From Brugia malayi (taxonomy: Eukaryota > Nematoda > Chromadorea > Rhabditida > Onchocercidae), in the NCBI RefSeq assembly GCF_000002995.4, contig NW_025062477.1:1816001-1880000 (forward strand): a DNA stretch of 64,000 nucleotides, read 5' to 3'. This document shows positions 26,707-39,182 of the stretch, in pieces (within the stretch, counting starts at the first letter, position 1; every line of letters begins with the position of its first letter). A model generated the notes under the pieces. The model saw only the letters and a list, made by a program, of their open reading frames with translations. It did not search any database and was not told the origin of the DNA. Position numbers and translations under genes: made by a program.

Positions 26707-29700
26707 ATAAAAAGTTTCGATACTCTATTCGTGCTTGTAAGATTGCTAACGATCAAATCCTCGACATCGCTACTCGGTTCAGAGGGCTTTCGTGAATGAA
26801 ATAAACAAAGCAATCGAGCAATCGTCGAATGATAATACGCCTTATCGCTTTGATCCAAATATGACCAAAGAATTTTAGCAGCTTTCTGAAAATGAGGAGT
26901 AAAAAAAAGACAATTAAAATACGAAGATCGACATTTTCATAAATTAGAGAAACACTTCTCCAGATTTCAATAAGAATAAAGTGTAAAACACCAGTCAATG
27001 CAAAAAAAAATCTTACATAAACATAAACATGGAATAAGAATCAGCTTCCAAAAATGATAATCCTAAAACTGCTTTTAATATTTTCCAATTCAATTCATTT
27101 ATTCTTTGTGATAACAATAATTTTTAATTGAAAAATGCACTTTACCTTGAAAATGTCGTCATCATCCAAACGTTTCAAGTCCGCTTCAGAGAGTAGTGGT
27201 TTCAATAAAATAGTTGTCCTTTCTTTACTATCCCTGAAACTTCCAAGCATTATGTCGCAGTTATTTTCATCTCAATTAAATCAAATCACTGATTAGGGAA
27301 TCTAAGTTTGCATGAATATGGAATGCATTTTCCCTAAAATAAAGTGTTTCGAAACTTAAAAAGACAACATTTTCGAGTATTTTCATACAGCGTAAACTAA
27401 TCTAGTTGTAATCAACCTTTTTTGTCGTCGCAACATAGCAGCATGTTGTTCAGCAACCGAAATACTTCTAACATAGACATAAGTTATCAGATCCAAAGCA
27501 TTTGCACGAGCAAACATATCGGTTATCCGAATTTCAGCAGTGTGGTAATTTACTGCAAAAAGTAATTCCTGAACCATAAATAAAATTTAAAAACTAAGTC
27601 TAGATATTAATATTTCTTAAAATTTGTGAGCTTCTAATGTTATAAATTAATCAAATAAATCCCCAAATAAAATAAGGGAAGATATAATATGAAAAAATAA
27701 CAAATATCAGAAACATGAAAAATATTGCAGAAAAATCGAACCTTTACAATTCACGGAAGCATCCCATTCGTCCAATGATAATATGCTCAATAAAGCCCTT
27801 AACCAAACTGGATAATTATTTGATATATGGTTCTTACGATATTCCATATCTGTATAATGTAAAACTAATGAATATTCTGCTCCAATAATGATAAGTAGAA
27901 AGGAATGGAAGCGCTTTAAAATATACGTTAAAGAAAGACATGAACAAATTAAAATAAATACAAACACCTACTCCTAATTTCCTCTGTATCCAAATCATAC
28001 AGAGGAAAATCGGCAAATTCACGTGTCAAAGTTGAAATAGCATAAAATGCTTGCAAACGTTCTTTATCTCGTTCCTTGCAATACCAATCACAAATCTGTG
28101 CAAGAAGTCGTTGGCAGCTACTTAAACAATTCTCTACTCTCCATTGTTCTGTAATAAAACAAATAAGGCTAGTTATTATTCAGTTACTAAAACTCATTCC
28201 AGTGGTTAATATAGTATTAGTTAATATGAAATTGCAATTTTAACATTCGATCAATACCTGTGGAAGATTACAGATCTTTGAATTTAATATAGTATGAAAG
28301 CATCCTAGTCATGTGACATATCAATTTTAAGAAACCTTTAATTGCGCTCCCTTGTGTAGATGGTTTCTCCGTTGAATCAAGTTCTTCGTAACGTACTATT
28401 TCATATGCCTCGCCACGTTTTCGTGTAACGACTAAAATTTGTAATGAGTGAAATTTGTAACATTTTTGATCGATGGACAAAATTATGCTTATGCCATTGT
28501 CATTATTATTATCATTGACACTGTATTGTTGTAGTTACCATTATCACTAACTGACTGTACTGTACTGTTGTAGTATTATTACAGGTTCAATAAGTTTAAG
28601 TATACTTTCAAATTTTTTCAAGTATTAACTACTAACGTCCAGCTTCCATAACAACAGCACTTTGATTAACTTCATTTAGAATTGCTTTTGCGACAATGAG
28701 GAGTCGAACAAGTAGTTGACCGTCTATTGAAGCAACATTCTTTTCAGCCATAGTGGTGAGAATGGATGACAATAACTGCGGTAAATACCGTTCTCGGATA
28801 TCACTATGAGAATCTAATTCCACCGTAATTAGGCAAAATAATACTATCTGCAAATTTTAATTTTATCGAAATTGCCACAACTGATTTTCTTCCTTAATTT
28901 CGAATTTTGCAAAGAATTCTTTTAGAGATTTTTACTCGAACTAATTCCATAAAAGATCAATGTCTATAATACTTCACATCATTTCCACAAATTATTCTTT
29001 TTAAAAATAAATCATAATAAATCTTAAGAAATCAGAACCCGTGGAAAATTTGCCAACTCTTGTGTAGTTCTTCGTTCTTCTTCTTCTTTTAACATTTTTA
29101 CTTCATTTGTTAACAAATGTGGATCTATTGTACCATTTTGTTGCTCCTTTTGCTTTTGTTGTATTAACCTTAAAACCAATTTAGTAACCCTAAATGCCAC
29201 TCAACACAATGTCTGCTTTTCTAGATTTTAAGAGGGGAGTTTTCCAGAAGCGAAAAAGAAGTAAGTTCGCATCTTAACATTTAGAAAAAAAAAAAAACAT
29301 TTAGAAATAAGTTCAGTATGCCATATTCTTTAATATTCAGTATCACGCATCATTCAACATTTCTATGGATTTCCTGAGTTTTTATCATACAGTGTAAAGC
29401 AAGAGTTTACAATTTCAGCTTTCGTTCCAGAAAATTCCAAATAAACCCAACGTCAAGCGAATTCATCAACAGATTTATTGTTTTTCCAAACTCTTCCAAT
29501 CGCTTAACCTGAAAATTCGAATACAAAGCAAGTAAACCATAGTTTTGAAAATTTCCGATTTCTGCAGAACATCGAACAGCGCAATACTGAATCACCGTGA
29601 ATAAAGCTAATGGATCACTGATATTTAATACAGAAATACCTGTTCTGCGGAAGCCTCTTCTGATAGAATGCTTAATCGTGATTGTCGTGAATTGACAGAG

Positions 29701-32681
29701 GATTTGCTCGTAATACTAAATCGCCGACTCTGTTCATTAATCGTTTCTGTTGAAGTTGATAATCTTTTTGTTCCACCTAATATTTCCTCCTTCTGCAAGA
29801 TCATGTTAAAAATAATGTGATATAAAATTTCAAACACTTTAATTTCAGTCCATGCACGACTAAAGAAGTCGCTAGATAATAAGAAATAATCCATTTGACA
29901 AGAAATATCCAAAAAAATGTTAATGTCCACCTTTACTAAAACCGATTCCAAACGTATATCATTCTTGGAAGCTGATTCCAGTAAAAGTAGCAGTGTTTCT
30001 TCAAGAAAAAGAGAGCCTAGTTCAGGTCGATCCATAAAATATAATAGCAAACGTGCAACACGAACTTCCGTATACTGCATTTGATGTTCCTGGAATAAAA
30101 GTAAACTGAAATTCAATTCAATAGTGTAACATTTTTGAATTTCTCGTTTTGTTATTTTAAAACCTACATTAATAGTAGATAAGCAGAGAATATCTAAAAA
30201 AAAAAAAAAAAAAAAAAAAATTGAACAGTGTCTTGAAAACAAAGTTGATGAACATGTCGAGTTAAGACAAGACAATATTTTAATATATTTAAGGCATATT
30301 TTATTTTTTCAAAAAAGGATTAAAACAGCAACTTTGTTTGGAATACTAAGAGGCAAAAGACATAAAAACCCAAATGACTTACCTTCGTACCGTCCCAGGA
30401 AGCAAGACCACTAGTTACTTGAACTGTATCTAATTTTAAATATTCTTCGATTGCTTTCCTCACAATCGGCAGTGCATAAGTGCTTAAAAAATTGCTGTTA
30501 AATATCCAAATTTATTTAATATGATTAAAGTCTGAAGTAAATGTTTCAGTTTATCACAATAAATTTTGGAATGAGTTCATCAGGCTAAACTTATGTACCA
30601 ATATTTCCCATAATAAAAAGGTAAAAACGAGAATAGAAATTATAATACATGAAAAAAGTAGTATCAAGCTGTTCATCCACTCCAGCAACAGGTAATCCAG
30701 TAACAACTGAATCACCAACACGATTCAGTAACCACTGATATAAACGCCTGTTCAAACTCATATCTCTGCGAAGCACCAAAAAAAGACAACGCCTAAGGAG
30801 CTAAAAAAACGTTTATAAATATGAATTTACAATTAAGCTTTCATATATATATGTACTATTTCTACAAGCATAATCCTTTTCAAAATTTAACTTCCTTGGT
30901 GAAAACGTTATACCAAATGCTCAGGAAGTAAATGAAAGCTGTGAAAAACTCAACAAAAAGCTGAGGTGACTGAATTTCGAACATGCACATAAAGATATAT
31001 TAAATAGATTTTTTAATCACCTGAACAAAATCTTCTCTTACAAGATGATCAGAATTCAATGGAAAAGCAGAAGATAAAAAATCCAATAAGTGACGTTGAA
31101 CAAGTGTTGAACCATCATCATCTGCTGCTGCGCAAAGAGCGGCTATCTGGAAAATTAATAAATAACAAATATTAAAATTTTCATAAGACTGAGAGGTTTT
31201 TCTTTTGGAGGACAAAACAACGTTTCAAAAATGAAAAGATAACATTAAAGATACCATGTGATCGATATTATTTCCCATGATATATTCCTGATTGTGCATA
31301 CTTTTTTGACGATTAAATTTCGCATTTACATACATCAGTGCTGGAAGACGAACAGATGGCGAACCAAGGACCGCTTCCCAAAGGCATGCAAAATAAGCTT
31401 CCGGACCAACGCTATCCTGTACTCGATCCAAAAGCGAAAATGACCTAAATAAAGATAAGCAAAGTAACCAGCATATCAAGAGGTAGAAATTAAGAAGTTG
31501 AACTTCTTACTGACTAATATGAAAGAAAAGATTAATACAAAATAATTTAACAAACCTGTCATAGAATTCGGTTCCTTCTTCGAGGCCAAGCAGGACACCA
31601 GCGATAAAACCGGGAAGTGCTGGTTTCAGTTCAACACCCAGTGGAAGGAGATATTGTTCAAATATATTCAACAATTCTGATTTCACCTGAACATTTTAGA
31701 ATAGTCGACTAAAATTTAAAGTTCTCACAAACAAACACTAGTCAAGTTACAAAAATTGCAAAAAGAGATGATTTAGATGCATTCCGAAAGAATTTTGTAA
31801 TATTAAATTCAAAATTTTTGCATGAATTGTCAAATTAGAAAAATATTTCATATATAAAATATAAAAAAGACCTTTATTCCGCAATGATCCATCAATGGGA
31901 ACAGTCCAACAGCGAAAAGATATAGCAAACGTGGAAGATCCTTTCGGCCAAGTATATCGAAGAGCTGTCGATAAGTTTCTAGTGCTTTCAGATGAACACC
32001 ATGCGGCAGAGCTGGATGAAGGCACTGCGAAAGGCGTTTTGCCACAGTCACCGGCTTCGGTATATCACCAAATTTTGCATTTGCATGAAATGCCTGCAAT
32101 TTTGTAAAACTAAAATGTGTAATTATGAAAAAGATTTAAGAAAAAAACCAAATCATCGGTTAATCTCACAAAGAAATAACTACGCATATGACTTTTCAAA
32201 AATTTGAGAAAACTATAAGTTAATAAGCTGAATAACAGTTTGCTTATATCTAGCCTTCATATTTGGAATTAAAACTTTATACTACAAACTAACCAAAATA
32301 TTCTAGACTTTACCTATCAAAATCAGAAGAAAAAGTGGAGAAGTGAGAAACAGAAGGAGAGCACAAATGTAACCATACCTAACAAACAATCATTCGCATG
32401 TTCAGGAATGGAAAGATGTCACATTTTACATATCTAACAATCATCATGACGACATGCTTCAAACTTTGCCATAGAGGGAAAAAACGATTTAAAATTTTAC
32501 TCACCCGGCTAAGTTTTCCTAGAGCTGAGATCAAGTCGGCCCATTCATTGGTAGTTTCAAAAGCTTTCAGTGCTTTATCGACTGCCGCAACATAAGCCCG
32601 ATATTTACTGTTATTTATCAGTGAAGCTGCTTGGGCTGCATTTGCAGCAGCATCTGTGTAACCAACCAACACTGACGACAT
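14219..32681 (-). CDS. pad-1: DOP1 / Dopey family protein (PAD-1 homologue), ~48 exons, ~2,500 aa
   Basis: The N-terminus (exon 32505-32681) carries [20 protein letters not shown] followed by [13 protein letters not shown]. This is followed by [18 protein letters not shown] (exon 31872-32093), [18 protein letters not shown] (31556-31686), [16 protein letters not shown] (31255-31444) and [16 protein letters not shown] (30649-30800), all hallmarks of the Dopey N-terminal domain. Further exons follow at 31021-31146, 30383-30494, 29640-30089 (450 nt, serine-rich end), 29411-29508, 29039-29168 and 28637-28847, then many at 28.4-14.2 kb. The C-terminal domain includes [19 protein letters not shown] near 15.4 kb and ends [15 protein letters not shown], stop TAA at 14219-14221. 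DOP1 is a large cytosolic scaffold that with MON2 and a P4-ATPase acts in endosome-Golgi transport; C. elegans PAD-1 is needed for TAT-5 phospholipid flipping and limits extracellular vesicle release. The length fits family members of about 2,400-2,500 residues. Exon ends between 28.4 and 27.9 kb are less certain. The gene looks intact. Confidence 0.9.
20011..20101. repeat. Poly(A) double tract in a DOP1 intron
   Basis: An uninterrupted run of 54 A (20011-20064) and a second of 26 A (20076-20101) are separated by 11 mixed bases. On the transcribed strand these are poly(T). The tract ends about 15 nt from the exon boundary near 20.12 kb, so it may serve as an extreme pyrimidine tract or an assembly-length artefact. 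Confidence 0.9.
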
Positions 32682-32690
32682 CTACAACAA
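32682..32690 (-). promoter_or_regulatory. Splice acceptor immediately before the DOP1 start codon
   Basis: Read on the minus strand, TTTGTTGTAG ends directly against ATG TCG TCA. There is no 5' UTR between acceptor and start, so the mature message must receive its leader by trans-splicing or from a distant 5' exon. Confidence 0.5.
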
Positions 32691-32756
32691 ATAAAGTGAA
32701 TTTCTAACAAATTTCGACAATTTCAGCAATTATTTAGCAACATATCATAGCATTTA

Positions 32757-32759
<3 letters not shown>

Positions 32760-32811
<52 letters not shown>
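32760..32811. repeat. (TA)n microsatellite
   Basis: About 52 bases of pure TA dinucleotide lie 80 bp upstream of the DOP1 start codon. The sequence is self-complementary and could extrude or melt easily. Confidence 0.95.
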
Positions 32812-32814
<3 letters not shown>

Positions 32815-35800
32815 CCCAAATGAAACTGATGATGAGCAGAAAGAAATAAAAAGCAGTCCTTAGACGAAAACATTATTATTAATTTTTTTTCAACGATTCT
32901 AATTTCTTATCACCCGTTTTACGATTCCGCTAAAGCAGCTCATAATTTGACTACGATCCACAGCAGTGGAATATTTTGTAAACGGAATCAGTTCTCAGGC
33001 TTTTAAATTGCTGCTTAATTTACCATTTCATCAATATTTCTAAATATTTCGACCATAAAAATTTTCAACAAATAACCACGATCAGAAAAAATGACCTCTA
33101 CTGAGGTTTCAATGAGTGTATGAAAATGTACGACGTTTAATTACAGCTAAACCAATTTTTGTTTACACATTCAATTTCCAACACCCCCTTTTTGATAAAG
33201 GCTTTGCTTAACCATTCTCAAATATTTCCGATAAGAAAATTAAATTATTTACATCTACCATAATTATTTGGTAAGGTATGTATAAAACATTACTTAAGCA
33301 ATAATATAATTTACTTCAGTTATGAAAAAAACAGACGACAAAGTACAAGAAAACAGACAAGAAACCTTATGGAACCGCTCAGAATTAAAAACAAAGTACA
33401 CAGAAAAAATTAAGCAAGCCGGATACGGAAGTCTCCTCTATAAAATCATAGCTGAAATATGAAAGCAGATTGGATGAGAACAGGACATTGTCACGGGACA
33501 TAGGCAAATAACAACATCCCTTAATTGATTTTCGACGATATGCAACAAAACATAAAGAACAATATCAGTATCCTCACTGATATTTCTTTTCCTTTCCAAT
33601 AATAGCTATTTCCTTTCCTTCCAACGTAATATGACATATACAAGACTTTTTATGATCATAATATAGCTTTTCGATTAGACCATTAGAAGGAAAAAATTTT
33701 CCGTTCTAAATTCTAAGATAAGCTGAAATTCTGACTTTTCCCGATTCAATACGACGATTCAGAAGGACCACTATTGTTAATTACGATAGAAAAAATTGCA
33801 AGAAAGATTTGCATCGGAATTTAATAGCAGCAAAAAGTAATAAGTATGAATTTTCTCAAAAAAAAAAGTCGAATATATTCGAAATAGTTAATATCCAAAA
33901 GATTAAAATGAAATCACTCCTACACTGGTTCTGGAAAAAATGGGAAAGTAAATGGCGTACGTAAACGAAGACAAGCAAGAATGTGAAATGAAGAACAAAG
34001 ATTTGTGGTAGGATTTGCACAAATTTACCAAAAAAAATAAAAAAAAAAAGACGCATACCTCCTTTTGAGCCAAAGCTCTTTGACGCTGGAACGAGAATTT
34101 TGACCGTTTGGTTCTTACTCTTGAGGATGATGGAATGATTCAAATATATACTGAAAAATTCAACTTTGAAAAGAATTCAACTTTATTGCTTTTTTCCGAA
34201 AACGGATCAATAAACGTTTTAATATATAGTCTTTTAATCAAAATTATAAATATACTTCTGATGAAGACTTTTGCATTAACTATTTATAAAAATTTAACAC
34301 AAACACTCCACATTTCTTCTTTTTTTCTGTGAAATGAAAAATCTTATCAATGTTTCTTGTTTTACCTATTATATCATTTTTTCTTTTCTTCACTAATTAA
34401 AACATTTCCGTATGCATGTTTTCTAAGATTTGTTGTCTTTTTTCTAGTTTTGCATTTTTCCGTATGCACTTTTAATTTCTTCAATTCTTAATCCTTTTAT
34501 AAATTAATTTCATTGTCGATATAACATCTAAATAATGCCAAAATTAATTAAAAACTTTATTGAAGTTCAATAACTTTAAACGCTTAGTAATTTCATGATT
34601 TGGAGATAATTTATTTGGATTCTGAAAAAGTTTTAAAATTTTAGTCCAATTCGATTTTTTGAAAATTAGAGAAAAAGTGGCAAAATTTTTGACAGCGAAA
34701 ATAGTAGAAGCATTAAATAACTGGAATATTGTTTAAAACTCTAATCAAGTTGCATGGAAAGTTTAATGAGTGGTATCTATCGAATGAGTAAATAACTCAA
34801 ACAAAGAAATCTGGAAATATGTCATCGAAATGTCACAGTTTTCCAATCATTTGGAAACAATTGAATTATTTCCAAAAATTCATTTCATATGAAACTGAAG
34901 TTTGTAAACTCGAAATAAATGAAATTCTCAAAATTTGAATTTTTATCCTATCATTATTGTTGAACGCTGATTAAAATCATAAAAACATATATTACAATTT
35001 TTCATATACTTTTCAAGTAATAGCAGAAGAATTTTTTCTCTGTTTGATTTCTTTCAGTTAAGCATTTATTAACATTTCAAATCTGAAAATAAATTAATTT
35101 TTCCAAATTCTGACGAAAATAATACAAATAATTTTTCAAAATATTCACAATTTACTGATTGTAATGAAATGCAAATCAAAGGAAAACTTCTCAAGATATG
35201 CAATTTCAAATATTTTAAAATATTACAAGAAAAAAAAAAAAAAAAGAAAACAAAAAAACCATCACCAACATTCCGGGAAAGTAACTCCTTCACTTAAAAA
35301 ATATTCATTTTCCATTGATTAACATGTCACGAACCATACAACGGTCTGTTAAATATGTCTGGACCGTGAAATATCTGCCACGTTAGCTTTGGTGGACTTT
35401 TCATGATCCGTTCCGTTCTCTGTCCGTCGATTAATTCTCCTCTCCCTCTCTCTGTTTGTGTGTCTATCCCTCTATCTTCCTGTCATTCGATCCATCTATC
35501 TATCGATCCATATATCTTTGAGTGTGCTTTATTCCGTTTAAAGATTGTACTGATTAGTTAATTAGTGAAAGGGATTTAAAAAATTTTCTAAGTTGAAATA
35601 ACTTCAAAAAATGCAGTTTAATTTTAATTACCAGAATTTTATTTATTTTTTGCTTTATCATATTTAAATAAATTAATTACAGCGAAATTAGGAAAAAACT
35701 CCTTTCTTTTTTATTTTTTTCTCAATAAGAAAAAGATGCAAACAAAATAATCGTAATTTAGTTTTATTATAGTTTGGTTTGATTAATTTGACCATAGAAT

Positions 35801-37190
35801 GCAATCTGTCTTATTGAATTTTAATCGTTATGTCATTAGTCTGATCACTGGATAATTATATTTAAATATTATTCCTTAAATGATGCTTTTCTTATTTCAC
35901 ATCATTTTTTTATGATAAAAATTCAAACGGTCTCAAAATTTATTTCTAATTAAAAAAGATTTCAGAATTTGTTGTTTGTCGATACCATAGATTATAAATG
36001 TTTACAAGAGATAATACATATGTATTCCTGTCATGGTGGAAACAAACGATATCATCAAGTCAAATTTAAACAAATAAAAAAAAGCATACCGCAGGAATTT
36101 TGATGACATATTAGAGAAGTACAATTTCTATGATGTATAATTATTTAATAATTTGCTTATATGTTTCTTTATGTATTTTATTTATATATAATAAGAATGG
36201 AAAAAGTTTTCATTGAATAAATAATTAATTTACTTCTTTTTCCTGATCCTTTTTTTCACTTTTTTCTTTCTCATTCCGAATATATTAAACTCATATTTTT
36301 TAGTAATAATATTTATTTTGCAATTATGCAATTAAAAAAAAAATTCCAGTTTGAATTAGAATATAATATAATTGATGTATTTTAATTTGGATGAATAACA
36401 TGGGAAATGGGAGAAGTTTTGAACAGCTGCATTTCTTCGTTAACGAAAATTATTGTCAAGATGCTGGAATATAATTGATAATTTTAAAAACGAGATAATT
36501 AATAGAGGTGAAAAGGTATGATTATAAAAATTACGATTATTATTTATCTAAGTAATTTACAAAAAATAAAAAAAGAAAAGTACACGATGAAGGAGAAAAA
36601 ACTTGTCATCCAGTTGAAAAAGTTATTTTGAAATGTGTTAATTCGAGTAGAAAAGAATAACGTTTGTTTTTGAATCTTTTTTTTTGCTTTTCCTTTCCGT
36701 TTTTTTTTTTTTTAATTAGCTTATTTTGTTTTTGAGAAAAATTGTTATTGTTACTTTATTTATCTTCGATCTGTACTTCATAAATAGAAAGTTTGTTTGA
36801 AAAGTTTTAAATGGAAAAGTTTATGTGAAAAGAATTGGAATAAAAAGCATATCTGAAAATGATAACTTTTTTTTATTCTCTTCTTTTCATCTTTCTTTCC
36901 TCAAAAAAAAAAAAAAAAAAAGAGAGGGAGAGATAAAATGCAACAACAAAGCAACAGTAAGTATTAGCATAGGACAAAAGCGAATCAGTTTAATTTATGA
37001 TCCAATCAAAACATCGAAATTAGTAGATGATTAAAAAAAATTTATTTTCAAAATTTTTGGAAATGACTTTTTTTTTTAAAATAAATACTATCTTTTTATT
37101 TGCACAAACTCGTTACATAAAATAAATAAATAATTGTCGAAAAAATGAGTTGTAAAAAATGTTTTCCGTTGGCTAAAAATAAGTATAACT

Positions 37191-37285
37191 GCTGATACAT
37201 ATACATATCAGTACTCGAGATTCAAGTATCAACGATCACGTCGAATTAGTTATTGATACTTAAGTGATGCTTGCGTATTCGAGTA
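37191..37285. repeat. Cluster of nested inverted repeats
   Basis: CTGATA/TATCAG arms (37191-37210) flank an 8-base loop. Directly after, TACTCGA (37212-37218) pairs with TCGAGTA (37279-37285), and inside it AAGTATCAA (37224-37232) pairs perfectly with TTGATACTT (37253-37261) around a 20-base loop. This could be a structured RNA, a protein-binding palindrome or chance. No transcript evidence is visible. Confidence 0.5.
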
Positions 37286-37334
37286 AACAAACTAATCGTG
37301 TAAAATGCTGCATCTTTTGGAAGAAAGTTTAAAC

Positions 37335-37360
37335 TAGATAGATAGATAGATAGATAGATA
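37335..37360. repeat. (GATA)n microsatellite
   Basis: About six copies of the TAGA/GATA tetranucleotide are followed by AAAG. Confidence 0.9.
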
Positions 37361-39033
37361 AAGACCTGAAATAATTATTGGTGATATTTATAGATCTTCT
37401 GGGAAATAAATTCTAATTTCAGGAAAGTGAAACCAAGAAAACTTTAAAAAATTTATTTAATTGTTGAGAACTCTAGTACAACTCTCTATAATTCTTTTTT
37501 TTCAAAAAAAAAAAAAGAAAATAGAATCAGCAGTACTATGAAATATAATGTATGAAATTTTAGCAGTTTAATTTTATCATAGATTTTTAAAATTTCTTCT
37601 CACTGTATTTAAAAATTGTTACCATTTATGCTATTCTAATCTGTTTTCTTGAATAACTAGTAATTAGTACCATATGACTGCATTAATACAAAATCGGAAA
37701 TCCAATTATGGCGTCAAATTGAAATGAATTGAACTAATGAATTGAAAATGCTAATGAATTTAAAGGAAAAAGAAAAAAGCTATTAAAAAAAAAAAACTTG
37801 AATAAATATTTTTTTTTTTTTAATTTTAAATAATTTTATTTAAAGTAAAACTAAATTTTCTTTTCTGTGGAAAAAGTTTATGACATTTAAAAGAAGCGAG
37901 AAAAAAAAAAAGAGAAAATGCTTGTAAATCGTTCATCAATAACAAATGTTTTCAATGCAAAATTTCTAGTGTCAATAGTGAAAGGAAAAAAGAGGATTTA
38001 AAAAATTTTTATTCAGTTGAAAATAAAAACTTTTTGTTAATTAACTGTTAACTCTAAAAAAAAGGAAGGAAAGAATAAAAATAAGAAAATTAGAAATTAA
38101 ATTTGATCAAGGTAGGAATAATTTTGTGTGAATTTTCAAACTATTAAATTTTTTCTTACTGTGATGATAACAGTTTTGTATTATCAAAACATATTTACTT
38201 GTTATCAGCGATGTTATCAGTAAATACATTTTGATCATTACAATTTTTATGTAACTAATATTTACATTGTTTAGTTGAAATGAAAAATTACTCATAAATA
38301 AAATTATTATCAGATGATAATTTTACAAATATTTCATATAGAATTGTTTACAATTTTTTCTCCTCCTTAATTTTCATTTTTGTTTTTGTTTTTGTTTTTT
38401 TTTTCTGTCTCAAAAAATCAACAAATATTTTTGAAATTTTTGATCAAATGATAAATTTTCATCTAACAATTACCACTGCAATTAATTACTATACCCGCAA
38501 TAATCATTATAAGGGGAAATTTTGGAAAAGGCATCCAATAAGTATTCAATAAAATTGACATTTTCTTTTTTCTGGAAATTCTTGAATACAATAGATTGTT
38601 CTATTCAAGATATACCAGATATTTCCGTTCTAATAAATCGAATAATTGTCAAATATTATTAATTAACATGAAATCTATGAAATTAATTAATTGAATTATT
38701 TCGCTTAATTCATTCTCTCATTCATTTATCAATGATATTAATAATATAAAATTAAAACAAATTCATCAAATGGAGAATTATGATATTTCTGAAAAAAAAA
38801 AGAAGAGAAATACCATATCTAATTCCAAAAATATGTTAGAAATATCGAATTTGCTATATTTGATGAAAGCTTAGCTTAATTAAGCTAAATTATTGTAGCA
38901 AATAAATTTTACAAAAAGGAAAAGTAGGAAAGGAAGATCAATTATTGGTTAAATATAAAATTCAAATATGAAATTAATGAATGGAGAATATGCATTTGGT
39001 GTTTTTCAATAAACAGAGAAAACCTGAAATGTG

Positions 39034-39182
39034 CAGTGTGTGTATGTGTATGTATGTGTGTGTATGTGTATGTATATGTGTGTATGTGTATGTATGTGTG
39101 TGTGTATGTATGTATATGTATGTGTATGTATGTGTACGTATATGTGTGTGTATGTGTGTATGTGTATATATGTGTGTGTGTT
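39034..39182. repeat. GT/GTAT-rich low-complexity DNA
   Basis: About 150 bases are made of TGTG and TGTA units in irregular order. All three plus-strand frames are open (cysteine/valine/tyrosine/methionine-rich) purely because of this composition. Confidence 0.9.

Noticed and set aside
29811..29931. Intron inside the 29640-30089 exon of DOP1
   Set aside because: Candidate splice sites here do not keep phase, while the frame is open across the whole 450 nt in phase with both neighbours.
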